Below, piece after piece: positions 10,263-22,600 of a stretch of DNA of 64,000 nucleotides. The stretch covers positions 1,674,001 to 1,738,000 of the forward strand of contig OZ176052.1 of NCBI GenBank assembly GCA_964247055.1. The letters are read 5' to 3'. How positions within the stretch are numbered: the stretch's first letter is position 1; every line of letters starts with the position of its first letter. The notes beneath the pieces were generated by a model that made no database searches, was not told where the DNA came from, and worked only from the letters and a program-made list of their open reading frames with translations. This DNA comes from Paragordius varius (lineage: Eukaryota > Nematomorpha). The position numbers and the translations under genes were made by a program.

Positions 10263-13200
10263 TTAATTGACAATAATCATTTTAAAATAATGTGTGAAAT
10301 CAGTGATATGAGTGAATTGTTGAAATACAAGGCTTAATTGATTAACAAGCATGTCTGATAAATGTATTTTCTCCTTAACTAAAAGTTCCAGGAAAGCAAA
10401 CGTAATTTTCATCCATATACATTTGTGCATTTCATTATCCTAATCATAAAATTTAAAATATAACCAACAAAAGTTAAATAGGTTATGGATAAAAAATGTC
10501 TTGACAGGTGATGGTTTTTTTAGTTTCAGTAAAAAAATTTAAATAAGCGAGATTAACAGCGTTTTCAATAGATTTTTTTGAAAAATAAAAATTAACTTGA
10601 CAAAAAGCCCTTTAAAAATTTGCAAATTAGAAAATTTCAATCACCTATAATTCTATTTAAAGCAAAGTTAAAATATATACTAATATATTAACAAAAATAA
10701 AAAAACTCAAAGAGTATTTTTTGTGTCAAATAACCTTTTGTAAAGAATCTAAATGACTTTCAATTTGTCGAGGATGGTGTGACATAATAAATTTATCAAA
10801 ATGTTGAATGTTTACGACAGGGCTTGTTTCCTGTTCCAAATTAAGGCTTTTCTGTTTTCGTATTATGGGTTGTTTTTGATTTTTTTCCAATCTTTTATGG
10901 GTGGAAATCGAAGATTTTATTCCGCGTGTAGTTATATTTGACAATGTAATATTTTTATTTGAAGGGACAGGAGTGTTGGAAAAAAGATTGGCAAATGTCA
11001 GTGGTGTGGTACAACTACTAAAGCGTTTATTTTTACTCTTATTGTTTTTCGGTAAAGATGGTTTTCTGTATATATAAATATATATACCATTTACAGTTTA
11101 AATTCAACCTTGAACAATTCGAATTCACCCTAAAATAAATTATGGATTTTCGAGATTAAAATTCACCTTTATTTTATAATATTTTCACAAAATATGGAAT
11201 TCTGTTTAAATGCTGAAAAAATAATAAACTATGTCGTAAAAATATATTTCATATTAATGGTGAGTTATATTATCCCGAAATCACAATCGATTTTTTTAGG
11301 GTTAATTTGAATTGTTCGAGGGTGAATTTGAATTGTAAATATATATTATATCAAATTATTTATAAATAATGGATAGTAACTATAATATATTATGAAGGCC
11401 TAACCTATATTGCCGTTTCTATAATTTATGACTTTTGAAAAATTTATAGCGTGTTTATAGATTCCAATCTCTTTGTATGGTTAAAAAATTAAATTATCAT
11501 AGTCAATATTAATTCTTGAATCAGTCAGTTATGATAGAAAAAATTCCACCAAAAGGGAATAATATTATTTTAAGAAGCATTACTACAACTCTAAATTTTA
11601 TAGTTTCTTACGGCATACTCAGAAAAGTAAACAGTATAAATTTCTCGATTTTCACGCAACTTAACTATAACCTTCTTTCTGTTTTGGAAAACTAGATATA
11701 AATTATAAATATGATAATTGACTTAAATTTTATAGGGTTATAAATACTAAATGTCGTCATATGGAAAAAAATTTATATATTGTGCAACAATAAATATGTT
11801 AACTTGGGTTAACTTAATTTAATCAAAGCGAGAATAGTGAAAATAAATTTTTATAATGGTTATTTAAATAATTACTTAATATCTTGGTTATTGAGTACAC
11901 AATAAAATGTGAGGAGAGAATCCAAAAAACTCAAAAATAATTTGCAATCATCATTCAAGTTCCCGTTTGTGAGACCATCAATATCGTTTCTGAGTATATA
12001 TGGTAATGAGAGCAAATTATTTTAAAAAATCATTTAAAATGTTAAATGTTTTTTTAGTTATACTTACAAAAAATAAGATCATAAAATTAGTATATGGACA
12101 TTAAATAAAATTTGACAAATTAACTAAATATAGTGTTTATATTTTGGTTTCTTTTGTGTTGATATTAAATTGGAAAAAATATTTTTTGTTAGAAAAAAAA
12201 TTCAAAGATACCTTTTAACAGTCAGGTGAAACAAAATTAATCCATAGTAAGCAAATGCTAAACTTCCAACCCTATATAGATTGGGTAAAATAGTTGTTGA
12301 TTCAGTATTTTCCAAATTAGTCTTTGAGTAGGATTGATTAGAATTTTGGACATTTTCATATGGAATGCCGCTATTTTTATTGAAATTGTCCTTACTATTT
12401 TTAGCGGATATTATTTGGGATTGATGAATATAAAAGCATCTTTTAAGTAAAAATTTGAGACCAGGTCTTCGATCAAACGCACACGTTAAATGGTATGTTT
12501 GGGTTAGCGCATGCAATAAAAAGCTAAAAATAAGAGGTAATATATATATATATATATTTGGCGTTTTGATGATCACACTTCACTTTATATAATTTGTGCA
12601 AAAAATTATTTTTTTAAGTTACTTATTAGTTAACAACTAAAATATCACAATAACATTTTAGAATCATGGCAGATTGCTATTTTTTTTAATATTAAGTAAT
12701 TTGAAAAAAAAAATAGAATACCGAAAAAAGATTCAGCCATATAAAGTCATTTGTAACTATATGGCAAACTTTAAATCACCATACTTAATACCTAGGACCA
12801 AGATAAAAGCAAAAAATATATATTATTATGGAAAATGGCAAATTACTTAATTTTAGGAAAAAATATTATCATATCCATTAAGAATTCCCTACTTTTATAA
12901 TTTTTTATCATAACATTCGTAGTTTGATCTGGATGCTTCATTCAATCCTTTCGATATACTTATATTCTTATTTATGGTTGTGCCCCCTTGTTTGCGATCA
13001 ATGAAAAGATTGACTTGACTGGGCACAGTGTTAAAATGCGCCGTATTTATTATGTAATGACTTTGGCAAAGTTTTAAGGCTAAATCACCCAATAATTGGG
13101 TATACAACCACGTTCCTAGCAATGAATTAACAAACTCGTCAATGTACATTGTAAATCTAAGAGACGCAAAAAAATAAAATACGTGGAGAAATGATTGAAT

Positions 13201-13506
13201 ATAATAATATATCATAAATCTCTAGAATTATTTTTGTAATTTACAGAAAATTTAGTGTTAAAGCATGCTATATATATAATTTATTTTCTTAAATTGAGGC
13301 AACAATAAAAGTTTGATTCTTACAATTTAGAATAAAATCACATTTAAAAAAACGTAATTGAAAAAAGTGAAATACTTTAAATTAGTGTATATGCCTGATG
13401 CGGATATACTTATAATTTCATCCAACTTAGGAGAATCGTTATGTGTAGTATTTGCTGGTAGATGAGCACTTTTTATGACAGAGTTTTCATTGTCAAAATA
13501 AAATAC
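10263..13506 (-). CDS. Large gene copy A, exons 35-40 (residues ~2261-2702)
   Basis: Exons 13376-13506, 12893-13156, 12212-12523, 11876-11989, 10735-11065, 10263-10439. Exon 36 encodes LLGTWLYTQLLGDLALKLCQ; exon 37 THHLTCAFDRRPG-like sequence (TYHLTCAFDRRPGLKFLLKR); exon 38 FLSFLDSLLTFYCVLNNQD. Exon 39 is a Lys/Ser-rich hydrophilic piece. The last exon, 58 codons, begins DNEMHKCIWMKITFAFLELL and ends at a TAA conserved in both copies. The in-frame TAA of exon 36 lies five bases before its donor. Confidence 0.75.
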
Positions 13507-16500
13507 CTAATTATGTAACATCACAAAATAATCCATTATAAATATTTGGATTTTAATATAAACATTAAATTAAGCTTTTTTATGAGAACTGTAAAAATTG
13601 TAATTATAATACGAACAAAACGTAAAAATATAAAGACAAATTTTTTTTTAAAAAACAATACTTTTTTAAAGCTTAGTTTTTCCTATATAAAGTAATTAAT
13701 TACAATCATAAAGTGCATAATTGATTGTGTTATTAATATGCATCTCTATTTTATACTTTGTAGTTTAAAACAATGATTTATATTAAATCGTCTAGCAAGC
13801 ATGGTTCTATTTTTTAGGAAAAAATTTCAATTTTACTGTACAAATGATTTTAATTTTAAACACTTTTAGGTGTCTTAAAAAAAAATTTAAAATTAAATAT
13901 CATAATAGTATATATCACCTCTTTTATCATATCCATTCGTAACTTTGTTTCACGTTTAACCCATTTATTTCCTGCTTTAACCATTGTTTTACTATCATCA
14001 CAGGGTAAATTCTCAAAATTATTATTCGAGTTAATTGGTAATACTTTTTGTCGTTTGTTGGTATGCTTTAAAACACCCAATCGTATATCGAAATTTAATT
14101 CATTCCCATTCATATTCCAATTTCCTGGTTCAAAAATGATTGTAATCAATTGACATTTATGCAATAAATGGTTTTGACAAGCCGACAGACACAACAGTAT
14201 TTGATCAATCAAAAGTTTTTTGTCAAAATTATCAATGTTTATTATATTGGTGGAACTTATATTTTTATTATTGGACACAAATGTAGAATCAGGATGGGTG
14301 TTGGACAATATTGCAGTGTTAAAAAACGATGATGACCATTGAAATAAATAGTGTCTAAATGGTGGAAAAAATATTTTTTCATCGTTTTTATATTTTGAAT
14401 AATTGGATGTAAAAAATGGAATAAAACATATTTTTTGGTAATTACGGGACTACACAGAAAAAATTAGCCCCAAATATTTAATTATATCAGGTCAAATGAA
14501 TTAAAACTGCAAAAAAATGATGATAAAGTAGTCTCTAAAAAATTTGTCATTTTTTACTAAAAATAACATTATTTAAAGAAAAAAGGGATAATATCAAAAA
14601 TAATTTGTCTATCGCACGTAAATTGGTTTATTGATATAACAAACTAAAATTTATTTTGATATTTATATCCTAAAAATAAAAGTTACCTTAAACTACTTAT
14701 GCTACTATTTATGCACAAAATGTCATTTTGCAAAAAGCGGTTTAATTATGTCGTTTCAAAATTTAACAATATTAAAAAATCATTTTTGATGTTTAAAATT
14801 ATTAAAACAAAATAATCACCTTAAACTACTTATGCTAGACGCAGTAAGGGCAAAACTGCGATGATTGCATACAGCCAATGTATATGTGGTTAATAATTGG
14901 GAATTTAGCTCTAAACAGCTGTTGATGGCTTCCTTAATCTGTGGTTGTAAATGCTGAAACTCTCTATTCAGTATTTTCTTTTCATTTACGAAATATTTCT
15001 CAGTTATTTTCAAGAGCGAATCAGTTAGGATTGCAAGCAAACTTTTAACATTTTCCACACGACTTGCAATGTAATTTTTATGCATTTTTTCGCCGTTTTT
15101 GGATATTGTACCACCTTGGGAAATAGCATCTTTATTTATGCTTATATTATTATGTGAAAATGTGTCGGATATAATACAATCATTTAGTTTGGTAAATACC
15201 ACCATATAAATGTTGACGAGATATGTATTAATTAATGACTCTTTATTATCGTTAGTGCCTTGTTGTGACAAATCTTGTCCAATCATCTCAAATATGGATT
15301 CATGATCTAAAGAATATATTAGTTGAATTTTGAAAATTTGTATTACAAATCATAAAATATTCTTACAATATTTAACATACATACCATTTAGTTTTGGTTT
15401 TTTAGTTTTGGCTTGAGAATAATATTGATTTAGAGCTAAATCAAAAATACGATCTAAAAATTTTGAGACGGAATTCGATATGGTAAAATTTGCATTTGGA
15501 TTGAAACATAACTCCGTTTTATCAATTTTACCGTTAGGGGGTGAGTTTGTAGTATAAATATTTGGCTAATATAAATTAAATAATATATATATATATATAT
15601 ATATATAAGGCCCTTTTAAATAAGGTAATAAAAACATTTATGTAAAATTTTAAAACCAGTTCTAAAAAATACCATAAATATATCGTCGTAATCAGTAATT
15701 AGGGTAGAGAAGGCAATAAAATCTATGTTGCTTGCAGATTGGGATTTTATATGATTCTTCAAGTATTGCTCGCGTCTTTGTCGAAGGATAATTAAAAGTC
15801 TATGGAAAAAATTGGTTTTATATAATAAAATGTCTAATTATAATTTAAAAAAAATTAAAATTTTATTTGCATACTCTTGCAGGTGATTTAAAGATTTGTT
15901 ATCATAATGTAAGACATTATTTGATGATTTTCGGCACAAATGTATGAAAAGCTGTGTCCATATATGGCATATTGGCGCAAATGCTTCATGAGTACTAACA
16001 ATCCCTATCAATAAGTTAATGCAAAAATTAATTTTTTCAACATTACAAACATAAACACATAAACAGAGTTTCCCAGTAAGCTGCATAAAATTCATTTTTA
16101 AAATTATATACTTTCAATAACTTGTCTATCCACATCTTTAGTATTGTCGCCGAAATAGAGATATGGAATATTGTCAAATACAAAATTTTGGACATAGCCA
16201 TAATGCAGTAATCGACTCAGGAAATCCATTAAATTTTCAGACCATTTTATAATTTCTTCTTTGCAAATGCCAAAGTTTGAAGTATCCAAATAGGCAGAAA
16301 GGGAAGTTAATACTTTAGTTAACATAAGTATGGTTGAACATTCATGAGCGGTTAAATCATACCCCTTAGGTATATAACTAAGAGGTGAGGTTAAATTTTC
16401 TTTCAAATTATACGCATTTAGTTTGCTACAGTGTTTTTCCACAAAGGCAATTACATATAATTTCAAACAAGTTAATATGGAAATTAGGCCTGAGCCTAAA

Positions 16501-16634
16501 TTGTGTTCTGTATTGTTAGTGTTAATATTATTATCATTCTGCGGTATAAATGGTCTTTTTTCAAATTCTGAAGGTTCAGCCGGAGATGAGACCATAATAA
16601 TAATCGAGTTAATTTGTTCAAATATCTATCATAT

Positions 16635-16690
<56 letters not shown>

Positions 16691-19600
16691 TGTATGTTAC
16701 ATATTAAAGTTACCAATGACCAAAAGCATATAAATAGATTTTAAGGTATTTTTAATAAATAACGGCTAAAAATTTGTCAAAATATAAGCTTGATCTTGAA
16801 TATATATATCGTATAACTAGTAAAAAAAAATTTGAATATAAAATAAAAAAATTAGAGGCAAAAATGAATTGACCTACTACCTTAGCTATAAATTTTTGTC
16901 GACACATATTGTTTCTTTCAACGCGATGGGGAGATGGAGATTCATTCAAAGTAATGAGGGAATCATCCAAAGCCAACATCATAAATTCATAGTATATGGA
17001 CATAATCTAATAAGTAATATTACAATAAAATATGCCAATATATCATATACAGTATAGTTTGCATTTTAATTGTTGCTTATTTCAAACTATAGTTGAACAA
17101 TTTGCAAACAGGAGTGCATGGAAAAAAAGAAAAGAAATAATTGTTTATTCACCATTTTGTTGTTTTTTCCATACACTACTGTGCATTGCAAATTGCCCTA
17201 CTGTAGTGTAAAATAAGCAATCATAAAAATGCATATTGTAATCACAAAAATCTAAAAAAAACCATATCAATCAGGAATTTTATTTTTAGAATTCGCCCAT
17301 TTTATAACCATACGAGTAAATTATTTTAAAAATTACCTTTTGATTTATATGAAATCCTGGCTGTTCTGCAAACGTAGAACTAAAAGCGTCAATTAACTTT
17401 TGGTTAATATCTAATACAGTTTTACAGTATTCCCAACCTATCTCCCAACCCATATATACCATCTGTAATATAGAATTTAATGCAAAATTATAAAATATAA
17501 AAATAGTACATTTGATATTTAGTCAAATCAATATATGAATCTTTTTTTTAGAAAAATTGCTTCTACAATTGAAATAGAGTTTTGTTTTTATTTATAAATC
17601 CATTGTTTTTAATCATCATCATTGTTTTAAAAAATTATATAAATTATAATGATAAAAATTCTGTAGATATAATTTTTACTGATTATTATTTTTATAAAAA
17701 AAACTTAAATTCTCTCTCCAACCTGTTTCATCGTTTTAAGATAAAAATTTTGCCAAATATTCATGATTTGTATCAATGGTTTCCCCGATTTTAGTGTTTG
17801 ATGTAAAAGTTCATATATTTGACTGATGATCCATTTTATATGGTTTAAATCAAAATATTTTTCCATTTTTAACGCTTGTTTTGAATGACCTTGTACAGGA
17901 TTCTCATTAACTGCCTTTGGCTTTGATTTTGATGTTTCTAGTAAAAGTTAAGTGCTTTATAAGCATTTATATACCATTTACAATACAAATTCACCTACGA
18001 ATAAATTATGTGTTTTTTAAGATTAAAAATTACCCTTATTTTGAAATATTGTTAAAAAATGAAATCACGTTTAAAGTTAATATAATACCGAAAAAATAAA
18101 AAAAAACTATGTTATAAGAATATATTTATTATTAATGATGAGTTATATTAGCTCGAAAACACATAATTTATTTTATTGTAAATGTTATATTAAAAAAATA
18201 TGAAATGATAATTAAACTTAATAAAAAGAAAATTTTAATGAATAAAAAATACCCTTTCTACCGATTATTGTATATTTATCTCGGTAAGCTTGTATATAAT
18301 ACAAGGCATATGAATGCAGTGATTGACCCAAAATTAGTAATTTTTCAAATTCGATCCCAATATAAAGATCTTGAAGAACTCTAAGGAAAGGAAAATGAAA
18401 AAATTTGCATTTTATAATTGACTGACTGAAATAATGATAAGATTTTATTTATGCTACACATTTTTATACTACAATTATTCAAAATCATGTAAAAACAGCT
18501 CAGAATTGAATTGCAGATACGTTTGTTTAATCTCCTTAAAAAAAGGCTATCCGGTTATCTTGATATAAACAAGCGTAACCATGTAAACTTTAAGTGAGAT
18601 TAATTACAATTTTAATATCGATTTAAAAAGTTAAATATAACTATAATTTATGACAATTTTTGTTAGTTCATTGCCAAAATTTGAAAAGATATTGTATTCA
18701 ATTAAAATTTGATTAAGCAATATCATTTTTTTGCTTAAATTTAGCATTACTTATAAAAAAAATTGTCTGATATTTTTTGACAGGAGTAAACTGTAAAAAT
18801 GGCCGCGTGTTGGACACCCGATATTTAAATGATTATCTTCGATACCAGAAAATAAAAGAAAATAAAAAACAACCCAATTTAAATTAAAGCCCAATCAATC
18901 AATTTTAGCTGTCCAAATTTTAGCGAAATGCAATAAAAATTACTTGTTAAGTTGGTTGAAAAGATTATTAATCGCAGGTGAGAAAAGATGAAATGGAAAT
19001 TTATTTATATTAATACTATAGTTATTATTAGTGCTATGAGGTGATGTTTTTGATTTGAATTCATGAACAGGATCTAAATTATATATCCAATGCATAAAAT
19101 TTTTGTAGGATAAATCTTGCAGGGTACATTCATTGCCAAACTTTATAAGTGAAAATAGTGTATCACAAAAAAATGTGGAATCAGTATTTGAAGTATTGAT
19201 ATCACCTTTTTTTGTGGATTGATTTTCATTTCCATTTCTATAGATTGAATATTGGAAATATCAAAAAATAAATATCTTAAAACAAATGCCTTACTACAAT
19301 TAAAATGCCAAACTGTAAATGTCAGCAGGTTTTAATCGTAAAAAGATGTCTTTAAAATAAAAACTGTCACCGATATAAGTCTATATAATCTAAAGTTTTA
19401 AGGCTGCAAAATATGAGATAAAAAAATAAAATTTTATTGTTTCAATTTATGTCCAATACGATTATTCCGACGAAATTTGATTTGAAAATTCCATTCCATA
19501 TATTTAAAATGCTATTTATTAATAATAAAATTACCTATTATTTTCTGTGGTATTTGCGTTTTTTTGATGAGGGCACAAAATTTGCCTTACATCTTTAACA

Positions 19601-22600
19601 AATGGTTCTAAATGCGTACTTGGCAACTCAAAAAATGCTTTTATCCGAACAATCATTCCATAAAATCTATTGAAAAATTGAAAATTAAATATAGTAAAAC
19701 TTTAAACCCAAAAAAATAATTTTACATTATATGATTACATATATTTAGATAATAATATTTCTAAGAATTTATAATTAAATTATAAATATATATTTTAGAA
19801 ACGTCAGTGTTAATAATTAACAAAAAATACAGAAAAAACGGAGGAAAAAGATTTAGATAAATTTTGAAACTCTTTACACGTTTTTAGGTTTTTTAAAGCG
19901 CTAAAATAATATAGCATCTCCATATTTATAAATTTGGGCCAATATTAACGGTATAGTATCAAAGAATAAATTTTTTTGAAAAAAAAAGTATAACCTTAAA
20001 ACATGGGACCATAGACGTGAATCTTGCCGCAAGGATTTACAGATAAATATTTTACTGGTCGTATTTTGTATCCCATATAAAATGTATAAACCAATAGCCA
20101 GTATAGTTAAATCAAACATTTTTCTACCATTCGTCGTAGATGTCCGTATATTCTCATGGGTTTGTTTCAAGCGGCTTTTTTGGGATTTTTGTTTAAATTG
20201 AAATTTTTTAGGAGTACTTTTCGTGTAATGTTTTAACAAATATTTGAATTTACGATTAGCAAGTCTTTTAAGTGACACTTGTCCATCCAAAATAGATGGG
20301 TAGGCGGTGGCATTAATATCCAATCTATTTGAAAATTTTAAGAAAATATATAATATTAATGCTCTAAGAAAAATAAAATAACTCATAACAGAATATGAAA
20401 AATAAATAAATTGGCTTTTGTATTTTAAAACAACCGAATTATCTTTTCCAATTGTTAACAAATGTAAAAAAAGTCTTATGGAAAAGATAATAAATCAATT
20501 TTTAAGTATTTAAATTTGATATATTTCTATTGTTTTCTTTCTAAAAATATAATAATATTTGATTTCATACCCCATATCATACAAATTAATGGTGGAGAAA
20601 AATTGAACAAATTGTTGTAGTATTGTGGAAAACATATTACCGATATAACATAAATGATCCATGTAATCTAACAATAAACGAATTTTTTATAATATATAAT
20701 CTTAAATTTATTGTTTTAGGACAAGTGATTTGGTAAAAATAATTATATTAGGCTAAAATCTATATATTTTTTACATGTTGAAAAATAAATGAACATTTAA
20801 AATATCTAAGTTTAAAAAATTATATATGTTATCTTTTGCTCAAAAACATTACTTATTCGCAATAATTATTGTTTAAGGTTAATATATTGTAAAGGAAGGT
20901 TTACCACATTGTGCAATTATTTGCACCAACATAAAATTTGATTCAATTTTCCGTAATAAATGAATCAAAAAAGAGTTATCTGATGATTGCCTTGGTAAGA
21001 AGGATTGTGATAATATATTTCCAGAATTAATATTGTTGTAGTAATTTTGTTGATATAAGGTCGACGGTTCTAAATACAGCATATTAATGAGGATATTTAA
21101 AACATGTTCCTTGTCTTTAATAATATGATTATAGGTGACACTGTTAAGGCTATTTTTACGATTGGGTACTAGGATACCCCCGAATGTTTTAGCATCGCAT
21201 GCACTTTTAAAGAACTGATCCAAAAATTTGGCATAAATTTTCTTTCGATCGTGATGACCTAAAAATATAAATATATATAAAAAAGGGCAAATTTAACATG
21301 TATAAAAAATATTTAACGGACTATATCAGGGGTGTTCAACACAAACGGCTTCGCCGGCCGCATTCAATAAATACATATGGGAATTAATAAATATTTAGTT
21401 AGATTTCAAACATAAAACTAATGTAGAAAAATCAAAGTGCTATTTATTTTGCCAATTTCTGATAGTTTGTTGCTATTATTAAAAAACCTTTTACTATTTA
21501 ATTTTACTGTTATTGAGCCATATTATTGCGAATTGTGTAATCTGTGTTAATTGATAGATTTCCAAAAACTCCGCAGGCCTCGGTTGTGGACACCCCTGGA
21601 CTATACTTAATAAAAACCGTTAAAATTGTTTTAAACATACCATCTTCGAGAGAATTATCACAATGTGAGTTAGGATTGATTGTTTGACATAATACTCGAT
21701 ATGAATGGGTAAAATTTGTGCAAAAACATTCGTGATCTTTATGACTGTTCAATGTTAATTTTAAACCTAACCTTTCACTATTTACGCAATCTAATTTAGG
21801 AAATGATATAAAAAGAAATGTTATACCAAATATCTTATGATACCCGATAAAACCTAATGAAAATCAGCCTAACAGTAAATTTTTGCAATTTAGACGCATA
21901 TATGGATATGTGTTAATTTTGAAATTATAGCATTCATTAATAATTGTAAAAACAGTTCAAAAAAATTTTCTTTACCTAAAAATATTCATCAATCATATGC
22001 CACCTGACATATTTTTAGTTATACCAATTTACAAGTAAATTAGCAATATAACAGCAAATTAAAAACCCCAGGACATAAAACAATGTACAAATGAAAATAA
22101 TCATTTAATAAAATGGACTTATTAATAGCGAGCAAGCGTTGGTTTTTCGGTAAAAAAGGCAAATTTCAAACATATTTTAGGTATAAAAAGTATTTTTTCT
22201 ATAAGCTTTTACCTTTAATAAAATTGATAAAATTAGATTTTTTGGTAGCATTTTCCATGGTGAAGGAAATAATGGGTTGTTTTAGAATGTTGTCAAATAT
22301 TTGAGAGATCCAACATTCAGTATATACCATGTTAAATGAATCACATTTAAAAGCTTGCTTGAATTCTTTCAACTATAAAATTAATATTTAATAAAAGCGA
22401 AATTTTAAAACTTGAAATTGCATATTATTTAAAATGTTATAAATTAATATTTATGTATATTAGTTGGGGGACGGATTAAAATTTATTTTTTTTTAAAATA
22501 ATGAAATAATAACCAAAAATATATAAAAAAAATAAAAATATATATATATATATTTAAACATTTTTAGGCTCTACTATAAAATAATTACCAGTTCATCTTG

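Noticed and set aside
16423-16707. 94-codon plus-strand frame and its unit B partner at 50,177
   Set aside because: They are antisense shadows of exon 29 of the large gene that run on into the TA repeat.
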